Both the position numbers and the translations under genes were made by a program. Below are positions 9,614 to 17,252 of a DNA stretch of 64,000 bases, one piece after another; the stretch's first letter is position 1, and each line of letters starts with the position of its first letter. Where the stretch lies: contig NZ_CP116808.1 of NCBI RefSeq assembly GCF_028464065.1, forward strand, positions 1,677,001 to 1,741,000, read 5' to 3'. This DNA is from Saprospira sp. CCB-QB6 (GTDB lineage Bacteria > Bacteroidota > Bacteroidia > Chitinophagales > Saprospiraceae). The notes beneath the pieces are model-generated. The model saw only the letters and a list, made by a program, of their open reading frames with translations, did not search any database and was not told the DNA's origin.

Positions 9614-10633
9614 ATGATTGCTTCACCCATTGACCTCATCGCTGAACTTAAATATTACCTAGATACTCATCATAATATCGAAAAAGATTCTCGCTATGCT
9701 GGCAACAAACATGTTTTTGAAGTTTGTATCGAAGAACTTGAAGATCGCCTTAGTATTGATGAAAAAATGATCCTTATGGATCTACATCTTTGCTATACAA
9801 ATTCTCTAGCAGCTGCAAGAGAAAATGACTTAGGAACAGCTCAATTTTGGCTGAATAATGCCAAGCAAATCCCCCCTTTCGAGCAACCAATTCTCCAAAT
9901 GCTCGTCGACCTGAATCACTTGCCCGCCCTCGCTTTTTACTTATACAAAGACCAACAGTTTGATGAAGCCATTGACTTACTCCAAAAAACTATAACTATT
10001 TCTGGCCTTTTCCAAGAAGAATCTGGCATCGACTATATCGTCTGGGGACAAATGGAAGATTATATAAATATTTTTAGAGTCCACTGTACCAATAAAAACA
10101 CAGAACAAGCACTCCTTTACGCTTCCGCAATTCTTAAAGCAATTGCCTGTCTTGAACTTAGCCCTGGTTTCCTAGAAGACGTTTCTCTCGATGTTCTTAA
10201 AAAAGCAGAAATCAATTTTATTAACTATGCCACTAATGACATTATCAAAAGACTCCTGTTCTCTACAGAACTACCACTAAAAACTATTCTCGAAAAGGTG
10301 TTTTTCCCCCTCATCTACACTGAAAATGCCAAAGAATGCCCCAATGAAGGCTATATCGAGACCCTAAAAGTGCTTGAAGCTATCGCTAATGCTAATTTTG
10401 ATCAAGCTAAGGAGTTGTTGCAATTTGACCCCCTACAGTTTCACAAACAAGCTCACTTACTTCAATTTACACTGATTGAGTTTCTAATTCCCTTCCTGAA
10501 AAATCAAGCCGATGCTGAAATGAAAAATGCCTTGGCCCAACAAATCAACGATTATTATCTGCAAGAGCTGATGATTCAACCAATGATTCTGCAAAAATAC
10601 TCTGGCTTAGACTATACTCCTTCTATAGCCTAA
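9614..10633 (+). CDS. Helical-repeat (TPR-like) protein of the RiPP cluster
   Basis: A 339-aa soluble protein with no signal peptide and no recognised family. It is mostly alpha-helical, and stretches such as ALAFYLYKDQQFDEAIDLLQ look like tetratricopeptide repeats. It begins 11 nt after the small membrane protein, so it belongs to the same operon. A scaffold, regulator or immunity role is possible; nothing decides between them. Its last base is the first base of a 265-bp direct repeat. Its 3' end overlaps the truncated TIGR02757 copy by 11 bp tail to tail, which suggests the two genes were convergent neighbours before the insertion. Confidence 0.8.
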   Translation: MIASPIDLIAELKYYLDTHHNIEKDSRYAGNKHVFEVCIEELEDRLSIDEKMILMDLHLCYTNSLAAARENDLGTAQFWLNNAKQIPPFEQPILQMLVDLNHLPALAFYLYKDQQFDEAIDLLQKTITISGLFQEESGIDYIVWGQMEDYINIFRVHCTNKNTEQALLYASAILKAIACLELSPGFLEDVSLDVLKKAEINFINYATNDIIKRLLFSTELPLKTILEKVFFPLIYTENAKECPNEGYIETLKVLEAIANANFDQAKELLQFDPLQFHKQAHLLQFTLIEFLIPFLKNQADAEMKNALAQQINDYYLQELMIQPMILQKYSGLDYTPSIA

Positions 10634-10897
10634 ACTCCCCCTCTACCCCCATCCCAAATAAAGCAAAATCATACTTTGCAGGATCTTCAGCACAAAGCGC
10701 TCTAGCAGCTTGCCCCAACTCCAAACAAGCCGCCCAATCGTCTTTTTCTCGCTGCAAAAGCCCCAAGGCCCTCGCCTGCCGACCGACATGCACATCTAAT
10801 GGAAGCAGTAGTTGCGCAGGCGAAATTTGCCGCCAAAGCCCAAAATCTACCCCCGCCTCATCTCGGCGAACCATCCAACGCAAAAACATATTTAAAC
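10623..10897 (-). pseudogene. 3' fragment of a TIGR02757-family gene (left duplicate)
   Basis: Encodes the last ~88 residues of the protein whose full copy is at 15886-16656. The two copies are identical at protein level until the final few residues (EGEFRL here, EGELL there). The 5' part is missing: homology stops at 10897, where the island begins. The stop codon used here overlaps the 3' end of the upstream gene tail to tail, so this is probably the original 3' end of the native gene. Confidence 0.9.
10633..10897. repeat. 265-bp direct repeat, left copy
   Basis: Matches 15893-16157 with a constant offset of 5260 bp and one mismatch (10659 T versus 15919 C). It bounds the insertion at 10898-15892. 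It could be a long target duplication, or gene 3'-end DNA brought by the inserted element. Confidence 0.93.
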
Positions 10898-10969
10898 AGG
10901 CGGTTTAGATGGTATTTTTTACGTAAAACGGCCTTAGTATAAATTGTTTTCTAATTGCATCTGTAGTAA

Positions 10970-11320
10970 ATTATCCTTATTTTTGTAGTTGTAATACAAA
11001 CAATTATAAAGAAGAAGTATATAGTTCCTACACTTAAAATAGCTCCTACAGAAAGCGATTATGATTTTTTAGAGGTTGATGTCTATGATGTTGAGGGAAA
11101 ATTATCCAAAATTGAATTTGATAAACTTTCCCTATTGCATAGAAGTTTCATACTGGGGGCAGCAGGATTTGGGAAGTCTCGCTTACTTCAAGATATTTAT
11201 GAATATTTCTGTAATAAAAATCAATCAACTGTTATACTTGATTTAAAGAAGGTTAAAGTATAGTATAAGTGAATATATCCAATCCTCAGAGACTTTAAAG
11301 AAAATTTCTGACGATTTTGA
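10970..11320 (+). pseudogene. Fragment of a P-loop NTPase (STAND/NACHT-like), cut by an IS
   Basis: An open frame from 10970 to a TAG at 11261-11263 encodes about 97 residues, including FILGAAGFGKSRLLQD, a good Walker A (GxxxxGKS). No ATG precedes the conserved part, so its start is lost or altered. A shifted frame from about 11268 to 11320 (SEYIQSSETLKKISDD) looks like a further piece of the same gene, joined by a frameshift or deletion. The IS3 element begins at once after it. The motif style is that of signal-transduction NTPases found in defence loci; the exact family is not certain. Confidence 0.55.
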
Positions 11321-11384
11321 CTAATCACCCCCCAAAAAAGCCAACCGTTTAGTAAGCTAACAGAAAAAGTGTAACTTAGGACTT

Positions 11385-11660
11385 ATGAAAAGAAGAAGAT
11401 TCACATCAAAGTTTAAGACAAAAGTTGTATTGGAAGCCCTAAAAGAGCAGTCGAGTTTGGCAGAGCTAGGGCAAAAGTACGAGCTTTCCCCACAGCAAAT
11501 AAGCAATTGGAAGTCCGCTTTTTTGGCTGGAGCCGAAGAAGTATTTAGCCTTGGCTGAGAAAAGAAGAAGGCAGAAGCGACAGAAAAAGAGGCAAATTTG
11601 CTCCGTACGATAGGAGAACTAAAAGTGGAGGTAGATTTTTTAAAAAAAGCCTTGGAGTAA
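11385..11660 (+). pseudogene. IS3 orfA (helix-turn-helix transposase subunit) with nonsense codon
   Basis: Encodes a typical IS3 OrfA: an Arg/Lys-rich start, then a helix-turn-helix (LAELGQKYELSPQQISNWK) and a leucine-zipper-like tail. A TGA at 11556-11558 interrupts it after EVFSLG. The same frame then runs on through ELKVEVDFLKKALE to TAA at 11658-11660, so one substitution broke the gene. Confidence 0.8.
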
Positions 11661-11662
11661 AA

Positions 11663-12507
11663 AGCTCAAAAGAGAAGCGGGAAAAAGTAGACCCCAACCA
11701 CCCAATCCTGAGCATTCGCAAGCAATGTAAAATACTGGGGATCAATCGTTCAGTAGTATATTACAAGCCAGTTCCACAAACTGCATTGAACTTGATGCAA
11801 TTGATGGATGAGCACTATTTGCAACATCCAGACAAGGAGCAAAACGAATGCATACTTAGTTGACAAAAGATTTGGGTTACCAAGTTAATATAAAGCGAAT
11901 AGAACGCTTATATTATAAAATAATGGGGTTGCGGTCTATTTTGCCTGGTCCTCATACTTCAAGGCCAAATAAAGGAGCTGGTCACCAAATATATCCTTAC
12001 CTATTGAGAGGATTAAAAGTTGCTCGATCCAATCAGGTTTGGGCGATAGATACCACCTATACACCAATGCCTCAGGGGTTTATGTATTTGGTAGCTATAA
12101 TAGATATTTATAGTCGCTATGTAGTTTCATGGTCTATTTCGAATACAATGACGAGCGAATGGTGCCGATCTGTTTTGGAAGAAGCTATTGAGAAACATGG
12201 GCAGCCAGAAATTTTGAATACAGATCAAGGTAGTCAATTTACGGCCAGTGTATTTACAGAACATGTTATAGATCAAGCGATTAAACTGAGTATGGACGGC
12301 AAAGGTCACCGTATAGACAACGTTTTTATTGAACGTTTGTGGAGGTCTGTAAAATATGAAGACATCTATATTAAGGAATATAAAAATGGTTGGGAGCTGC
12401 AAGTAGGAGTTAAAGCTTATTTTCAATTTTATAATAAAGAAAGACGACATCAAGGAATCAATGATGAGCTTCCAGAGGAGCGATATTTTTCTTCAAAACT
12501 AGCTTGA
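11663..12507 (+). pseudogene. IS3 orfB (DDE integrase-type transposase), frameshifted
   Basis: The N-terminal part (VDPNHPILSIRKQCKILGIN) is in one frame up to about 11835. The rest continues in another frame from GAKRMHT, where a TAG at 11857-11859 follows. From 11860 a 215-aa open frame carries the rve catalytic core: Asp in WAIDTTY, Asp in LNTDQGSQF and Glu in DNVFIERLWRS. With one frameshift and one nonsense codon, full-length transposase cannot be made without two recoding events. Confidence 0.85.
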
Positions 12508-12552
12508 TTTTGGTCTGGCTGATAGGGGGCGGTATACACTAAAAATTGGAAC

Positions 12553-13848
12553 ATGGATTTAATTACAAAAAAGTTTTTTAAGCTGTTTTGGCAGAGTGAA
12601 GAATGTAGAACAATATTCTTACAACATCGAACAGAGCTTTTAGAAAAAGAGGTTGATTTGTTAATTACAACAAAGCACCATTATATGCCTCGTATTTTTA
12701 TTACAAACATTAACCGTGTTAGGGAAGATACAGAATTACTAATATTCAAACTGGAAGAAGAAGAACTGGAAGTAAATCATTTTTTTGAAGAATTTGCAAA
12801 AAACTATCTGGTAGAAGAGCAGATAAAAACTTATCTACAATCAAAGTTTCCAAAAGGGATGCAACTAATTCCAGCTTTTAACTTGGAAACCCCTAATAAT
12901 GCACTATTTCAAATTGCTCAAAAAATTTTTGAGGATTGGCAAAATGAAGTGCCTTTGGGAATGTCGATAACTAAGCATCTCATCAATACTTATCTATTGC
13001 CAACGAATATTCAATTTGAAAATTTTGAAGATGCTTTTAACTACTTTGAAAATATGGTTATTGAGGAAGTGAAATCAATCAATCTTAAAAATGCTTTAGA
13101 TTTAAGGGAAGTAGTAGATACTATTGTTAAGATGTATAACTATAAGTTCAAACGCAACCTATATGATGCGAACCTAAAGTTTGGGGCTTCTTTATTACCT
13201 GCTAATAAGAAAGAATACAAAAAGAGATTAGCGTTATTAGACGCCTTATATGATTTTGAGGTATTGTCTGGAGGACATTATGAAGGACACTATGAATGCG
13301 TTGAATGTAAGAGCTTCAAATGTGTAAGCACAACCGATATAAAGCCAAGCAAAAATGAATTAAAGTGTCCTAATTGTGGGAGCAAAATGCTGCACATCGT
13401 TCCTTATCGAATTTATGATAAAGTTCATGAAAAAATAGTGCAAAATGATGGCTTATTAGCTGGAGCTATTGAATATCTCCTTGATTTAAAGGGGCAAAAC
13501 TATACTAAAAATGGATATATAGAAGGAGCAAAAGATGTGGAATTAGATTTTATAATTAAATGTGAGGCAGATATTTACGTTACTGAAGTGTTAGAAATCA
13601 AAATGTTCAAAAACAAGGATTTTGATGCACTAAAAACCAACTTATTAGGAGCAATCGCTAAGATAAAAAAAGCTAAAGATAAATTGGTCAAATTAGATGA
13701 AGGTTGGAAAGAAATACTTTTTTCAGTAATTACTAATGTAAGAGATGAAGAAGTATTGAAAACTGCAAAAAAGGAAGCCAAAAGCGACCTTGAAGAATAT
13801 AAAATTAAGTTTTTTACTCCTATGCAGTTTTTAGAAAACCATGATTAA
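12553..13848 (+). CDS. Zinc-ribbon plus PD-(D/E)XK nuclease-like protein
   Basis: A 431-aa protein not recognised as a named family. The N-terminal half (1-240) is helical. A zinc ribbon follows (C249-x2-C252 and C272-x2-C275), then a restriction-endonuclease-like core with Asp332 (ELDFI) and Glu348-x-Lys350 (VLEIKMF), the D...ExK pattern of PD-(D/E)XK nucleases. Its ATG lies about 15 nt beyond the right end of the IS3 element, so the original N-terminus may have been removed and the first residues may be a new start. The upstream NTPase fragment could be its former partner or its own 5' part. A DNA-cleaving defence effector is the favoured guess. Confidence 0.65.
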   Translation: MDLITKKFFKLFWQSEECRTIFLQHRTELLEKEVDLLITTKHHYMPRIFITNINRVREDTELLIFKLEEEELEVNHFFEEFAKNYLVEEQIKTYLQSKFPKGMQLIPAFNLETPNNALFQIAQKIFEDWQNEVPLGMSITKHLINTYLLPTNIQFENFEDAFNYFENMVIEEVKSINLKNALDLREVVDTIVKMYNYKFKRNLYDANLKFGASLLPANKKEYKKRLALLDALYDFEVLSGGHYEGHYECVECKSFKCVSTTDIKPSKNELKCPNCGSKMLHIVPYRIYDKVHEKIVQNDGLLAGAIEYLLDLKGQNYTKNGYIEGAKDVELDFIIKCEADIYVTEVLEIKMFKNKDFDALKTNLLGAIAKIKKAKDKLVKLDEGWKEILFSVITNVRDEEVLKTAKKEAKSDLEEYKIKFFTPMQFLENHD

Positions 13849-13886
13849 AGAATACATCTAAAATTACCCTTTTAAATAATTTGAAA

Positions 13887-14549
13887 ATGAAACAACACAT
13901 TTTTTTCTTAAAAAAAGTTCCCTACTGGCAAGAAGTTATTATTCAAGAGATAGGAACAACAAAAGAGCAAATAGCTCAATTTTCAAATGCTTTTTTAGAA
14001 ATACTTGCCTCAAGTCAAGCTGGGTTATGCCATACTAATTCTGCATTATTGTATTGTTTCTTACAAAAATATAGAGTTCCTTGTAAATGGAGAGTTGGTT
14101 TTTTTGAGACTTTTGAAGGATTCCCAAAATCCTGTAAAGTTTGGTCTCATCAAACAAATACTAATATTAGTTGGCATTCATGGTTAGAGATTGATAAGCA
14201 GATTTTGGATTTAACAATCATTAACCAAAAATTCCATTATGGCTTTCCTCCTATTGTCTTTGATAACATCATAAGTAGTGAATTAGTATTAAATGAACAG
14301 AGAGAAATAGTATCACCTAATGGGGAGATTATTGCAAAATATCACTATAAATGTCCCCCTCAGCATTTATCTGATAAGTCAAAATCTACTCCAAGTCTTA
14401 TCAAAAACCAATTATCACCTATAGTTCAACTAAAAACAGCGATGGGAGACAAATGGGAAATAGATTTTAATAGTTTCATAAAGAGGCGGTTAGATGTAGA
14501 TTTAGAAGAAGGCTGGTCAGAGAAATTTAATAGTTATGTTTGTGAGTAA
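13887..14549 (+). CDS. Transglutaminase-fold (papain-like) cysteine enzyme, uncharacterised
   Basis: A 220-aa protein, using the ATG at 13887 rather than the TTG at 13881. A possible catalytic triad is visible: Cys in AGLCHTNSALL (about 48), His in SWHSWLEID (about 98) and Asp in ILDLT. That order and spacing match transglutaminase-like or lasso-B2-like cysteine proteases, whose His is followed by a Trp and acidic residue. No signal peptide is seen. It follows the nuclease-like gene by 38 nt and precedes a truncated ORF, so the three may be one operon. Its substrate is unknown; protease activity within a defence module is inference. Confidence 0.55.
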   Translation: MKQHIFFLKKVPYWQEVIIQEIGTTKEQIAQFSNAFLEILASSQAGLCHTNSALLYCFLQKYRVPCKWRVGFFETFEGFPKSCKVWSHQTNTNISWHSWLEIDKQILDLTIINQKFHYGFPPIVFDNIISSELVLNEQREIVSPNGEIIAKYHYKCPPQHLSDKSKSTPSLIKNQLSPIVQLKTAMGDKWEIDFNSFIKRRLDVDLEEGWSEKFNSYVCE

Positions 14550-14570
14550 CTCTTAGTTAAAAATTAGGGA

Positions 14571-14768
14571 ATGATATACATAGATTGGTTAAAGACTATT
14601 GAGCCAAAAGCAGAAAAAGCTATCCGAAGTCTCTTTGAAAAAGCACAAAAGAATCAACATCATAAATCTGACTTGCTTTTGACCATAATAAATGGACACT
14701 ATAAAGATTATTGTGATTCTAAAATGCCATGGCCTTGTTGCATAAATAAACCCCTTCAAATCAGCTAA
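14571..14768 (+). pseudogene. Small ORF truncated by an IS insertion
   Basis: The native part ends near DSKMP at 14730; the last dozen codons (to 14768) read into the left end of the IS5-type element. It is helical and charged (PKAEKAIRSLFEKAQ) and matches no family I know. No continuation is recognisable between the IS right end (15818) and the direct repeat (15893). Confidence 0.6.
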
Positions 14769-14860
14769 TTACAAAAAACCTTTCGAATTAGGCATAAAAA
14801 AAGGGACAAGCCCCGTAGATTTAAGTTTTTTCGACGAACAATAAAACCTCGAGCTGTCCC

Positions 14861-15262
14861 ATGACAAAAGTAGAAAAAACCTTACAGAACTACGCACTAA
14901 TCAACAGATTTTATACCGCCCAAGGTAAGTTTCTTTTTAATGTTTGGTTTCCGCCTTTGGTAAGCAAAAACCTCATCGCTAAGCGCTCAAAACGTGGCAG
15001 ATCTAAAACAATTTCTGATGAATTTATTCGCTATTTATTCCGTTTAAAAGTGCTTTTTTCATTTGGGTATCGACAGTTAGAAGGTATTCTAAAATGCGTC
15101 ATTTCCAAATATAATTTGGATGTCAGGCCGATATCTTTTAGCCAAATATGTCGTAGAGTCAAGAACCTAAAACTGAATATTAAGCCTAAAAAAACGGATA
15201 AAGAAAGATCTATAGCGATAGATAGTACAGGACTAAAACCAAAGGACAGGGAGAATGGTTAA
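14861..15262 (+). CDS. IS5-type transposase, N-terminal part
   Basis: 133 aa holding the DNA-binding N-terminus and the first catalytic aspartate (SIAIDSTGLK). Its TAA stop shares bases with the next frame's ATG (TAATG at 15260-15264). Family transposases continue GxGEW without a break after the first Asp, and that GQGEWL is encoded one frame back, so the two halves were once, or still are, joined by a -1 shift near CCAAAGG (about 15239-15245). Confidence 0.85.
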   Translation: MTKVEKTLQNYALINRFYTAQGKFLFNVWFPPLVSKNLIAKRSKRGRSKTISDEFIRYLFRLKVLFSFGYRQLEGILKCVISKYNLDVRPISFSQICRRVKNLKLNIKPKKTDKERSIAIDSTGLKPKDRENG

Positions 15263-15795
15263 TGAAAAAATATTTAGAAAAACAGCGTTCTAGCTGGATT
15301 AAAGTACATTTAGTAGTAGATGATAAAACAGGAGAAATCTTATCCGTAGAGATTACCACAGAGCGAAAAACCGATGCCTCTCAGCTTCCAAAGCTGATGA
15401 AAAAAATGAAATCCTTGAATATTACCCATGTTTACGCAGACGGAGCCTATGACCAAATAAAATGTCGAGAAGCAATTTGTGCGGCTGGGGCGATTCCATT
15501 GATTCCCCCACGTAAAAATGCTCGCCTAAAAAAAGGAAAAAATGGAGAGCTAGTCGATAGTTATCGCAACGATGATATTTTATATATCTGGGAGTTGGGA
15601 TCGGCTGCTTGGAAACAAGATTTAGGCTATCATCGTCAAAATTTAAGCGAAACTGCAATGATGCGACTCAAGCACTTTTTCTCTGAACGGCTCTCTTCGC
15701 TCAGCTTTAAGATGCAGAAACAAGAAGTGCTGATGCGTATTCAAATTTTAAATGAGCTTAATGTTATCAAGTTAGAAGTTGCTACTAATCAGTAA
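15262..15795 (+). CDS. IS5-type transposase, C-terminal part
   Basis: 177 aa with the second catalytic aspartate (VYADGAYD) and the glutamate (LSETAMMRLK) of the DDE transposase fold. It lies in the -1 frame relative to the N-terminal part. Whether the element is active depends on whether that junction is programmed frameshifting or a 1-nt deletion. The internal ATG at 15262, overlapping the upstream stop, could also allow coupled reinitiation. Confidence 0.85.
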   Translation: MKKYLEKQRSSWIKVHLVVDDKTGEILSVEITTERKTDASQLPKLMKKMKSLNITHVYADGAYDQIKCREAICAAGAIPLIPPRKNARLKKGKNGELVDSYRNDDILYIWELGSAAWKQDLGYHRQNLSETAMMRLKHFFSERLSSLSFKMQKQEVLMRIQILNELNVIKLEVATNQ

Positions 15796-15885
15796 ATTAT
15801 GATTTATGCAACAAGGCCCTTTCTGACTCATCGTTAATTGTTTGATGTTTTTGTAATTTATTTCCCTCCCAAAATACAAAACTTC

Positions 15886-16656
15886 CTACAATAACTCCCC
15901 CTCTACCCCCATCCCAAACAAAGCAAAATCATACTTTGCAGGATCTTCAGCACAAAGCGCTCTAGCAGCTTGCCCCAACTCCAAACAAGCCGCCCAATCG
16001 TCTTTTTCTCGCTGCAAAAGCCCCAAGGCCCTCGCCTGCCGACCGACATGCACATCTAATGGAAGCAGTAGTTGCGCAGGCGAAATTTGCCGCCAAAGCC
16101 CAAAATCTACCCCCGCCTCATCTCGGCGAACCATCCAACGCAAAAACATATTTAAACGCTTACAAGCCGATTTCCGCGCAGGAGTAGCAATGTGTTTCCG
16201 AGTCCGCTGCGGGGCCTCTTCCAAGGCAAAAAAGTCTTGCTCAAAGCCGAGCAAAGCCGGCCCAACATGCTCATCTTCTGGCCCAAGATGCCGCGCGAAT
16301 GCCTGCTCCAAACTATCCTCTTTTTGGTAATATTGCTGTAACCAATGCAAAAAATAAAGGGCATCCGTGGGCTGAAATGTCCGATGCTTAAAGTCCAAAA
16401 ATGCCTTACGGTCCGCCTCCTCATGGTTCACAATAAAATCATGGGGCGCATAATCCATCAACTCCAACAAGCGCTTTCCACTCTTAATGATGCTGGCCCG
16501 ACGCCCCCAAGCCAAAACAGCCACCCAAAAGCCAATGATCTCCCGATCAGCCGCCTTACTCAAACTATGCGGCAAACTAATCGGATCATCTTTGATAAAA
16601 TTTGGTCGGTTGTATTGCGCCACTTTTTCATCCAAATAGGCCTTAATATCTTTCAT
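15886..16656 (-). CDS. TIGR02757 (DUF2400) family protein
   Basis: A 256-aa soluble protein of the conserved Bacteroidota/proteobacterial TIGR02757 family, whose function is unknown. Characteristic stretches are visible: DREIIGFWVAVLAWGRR, HRTFQPTDALYFLHWLQ, KRLNMFLRWMVRRD, DVHVGRQARALGL and the C-terminal FALFGMG. The last 265 bp of the gene are duplicated at 10633-10897. The stop used here (15886-15888) lies in island DNA, just past the repeat. The coding sequence therefore survived the insertion with only its last few residues changed. Confidence 0.92.
   Translation of the reverse strand: MKDIKAYLDEKVAQYNRPNFIKDDPISLPHSLSKAADREIIGFWVAVLAWGRRASIIKSGKRLLELMDYAPHDFIVNHEEADRKAFLDFKHRTFQPTDALYFLHWLQQYYQKEDSLEQAFARHLGPEDEHVGPALLGFEQDFFALEEAPQRTRKHIATPARKSACKRLNMFLRWMVRRDEAGVDFGLWRQISPAQLLLPLDVHVGRQARALGLLQREKDDWAACLELGQAARALCAEDPAKYDFALFGMGVEGELL
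15893..16157. repeat. 265-bp direct repeat, right copy
   Basis: Partner of 10633-10897. It ends inside the TIGR02757 gene, where the left copy diverges (TTTAAAC then A on the left, G here). Confidence 0.93.
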
Positions 16657-16668
16657 TTTTTTGTTTTT

Positions 16669-16781
16669 GGGGCCTCCCGCCTGCGGCGGGCGCTACGTTG
16701 CGGGGCTCGCTATTCGCTCGGCCCTTCGCCGCCAAAAGCGGCTCGGTCTGGCCTGCGGCCACCCCTCCACATCGCTAGGCC
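16669..16781. repeat. GC-rich mosaic repeat (copy 3)
   Basis: Forward copy running GGGGCCTCCCGCC ... GCTACG ... CTCGCTATTCGCTCGGCCC ... CGGTCTGGCC ... CACATCGCTAGGCC, preceded by a T-run. It sits directly upstream of the TIGR02757 start codon. Confidence 0.85.
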
Positions 16782-16790
16782 AAATGCGCT

Positions 16791-16828
16791 AAAAAAAAAC
16801 TTTGGCCCTCTTCAAGAGGACCAAAGTT
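16791..16828 (-). terminator. Intrinsic terminator on the minus strand
   Basis: AACTTTGG (16798-16805) pairs with CCAAAGTT (16821-16828), and CCTCT/AGAGG extends the stem after one mismatch. On the minus strand the hairpin is followed by nine T residues (16791-16799). No coding gene lies upstream of it on that strand. Confidence 0.8.
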
Positions 16829-16975
16829 GAAAACTAAACCCTAAAACCCATGAATAAACTTTAAATGCGTCATAAGCGCATGAGCTGACTTAAATTAACC
16901 GCTCCATCAGGAGCTGTCTAAGTTGCTTAAGTTCTATTAGTAAACTACGCTCCCCAAAAAAGGTTGAGCTTTTTT
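16791..16975 (-). ncRNA. Candidate structured small RNA with intrinsic terminator
   Basis: This 470-bp stretch (16782-17252) has no gene. On the minus strand it contains three successive hairpins: GCTCC-TGAT-GGAGC inside an ACTTAA/TTAAGT stem (about 16877-16930), ATGCG...CGCAT (16865-16881), and the strong terminator at 16798-16828. No ORF longer than a few codons is present and no minus-strand gene ends here, so a free-standing RNA of about 150-190 nt is plausible. A 6S-type RNA is one option, but I cannot confirm the family. Confidence 0.35.
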
Positions 16976-16993
16976 TCATTTTTATTTCCAAAG

Positions 16994-17191
16994 CGGCCCT
17001 TCTGCATCTAGAAGGCGCAAAGCGCCTGGACTAGCGATGCGACAGGGTGGCGCGCAGCGCCAGACCGAGCCAGCAAAGCTGGCGAAGGGCCGAGCAGACC
17101 TGCGAGCCCTAAAGCGACAACAAGAACTTTAGTTCGCAGTTCGACGACCGTAGGGAGTAACCGCCGCCACATTATATTCAGCGGAGGCCCC
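16994..17191. repeat. GC-rich mosaic repeat (copy 4, inverted, composite)
   Basis: Runs from AAGGCGCAAAGCGCC through CTAGCGATGCGACAGGGTGGC, CCAGACCGAGCCAGCAAAGCTGGCG and GGGCCGAGCAG to GGAGGCCCC plus an A-run. It carries an extra cassette (GCGACAACAAGAACTTTAG ... CGACGACCGTAGGGAG) also found in copy 10. Confidence 0.8.
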
Positions 17192-17252
17192 AAAAACAAC
17201 TACTTCCCAATGGGAACTATAGGCCGCCGAGCAAGCTTTAGAAGAGAAAAAA

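Larger units (their letters stand above)
11321..12536 (+). mobile_element. Decayed IS3-family insertion sequence
   Basis: About 1.2 kb with an orfA/orfB layout. Imperfect terminal inverted repeats are visible at about 11321-11345 and 12511-12536, sharing C-runs and an AGCCA-type core. Both reading frames carry inactivating changes. It is inserted between the NTPase fragment and the nuclease-like gene, and probably broke one or both. Confidence 0.75.
14731..15818 (+). mobile_element. IS5-family-type insertion sequence
   Basis: 1088 bp, bounded by perfect 17-bp terminal inverted repeats (GGCCTTGTTGCATAAAT at 14731-14747 and its complement at 15802-15818). It holds a transposase in two overlapping frames. 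Target duplication is not clear from the flanks (CAT/CTT). It truncates the ORF at 14571. Confidence 0.9.

Noticed and set aside
10623-10889. Independent small gene
   Set aside because: It is an exact copy of the C-terminal part of the gene at 15886-16656, within a direct repeat.
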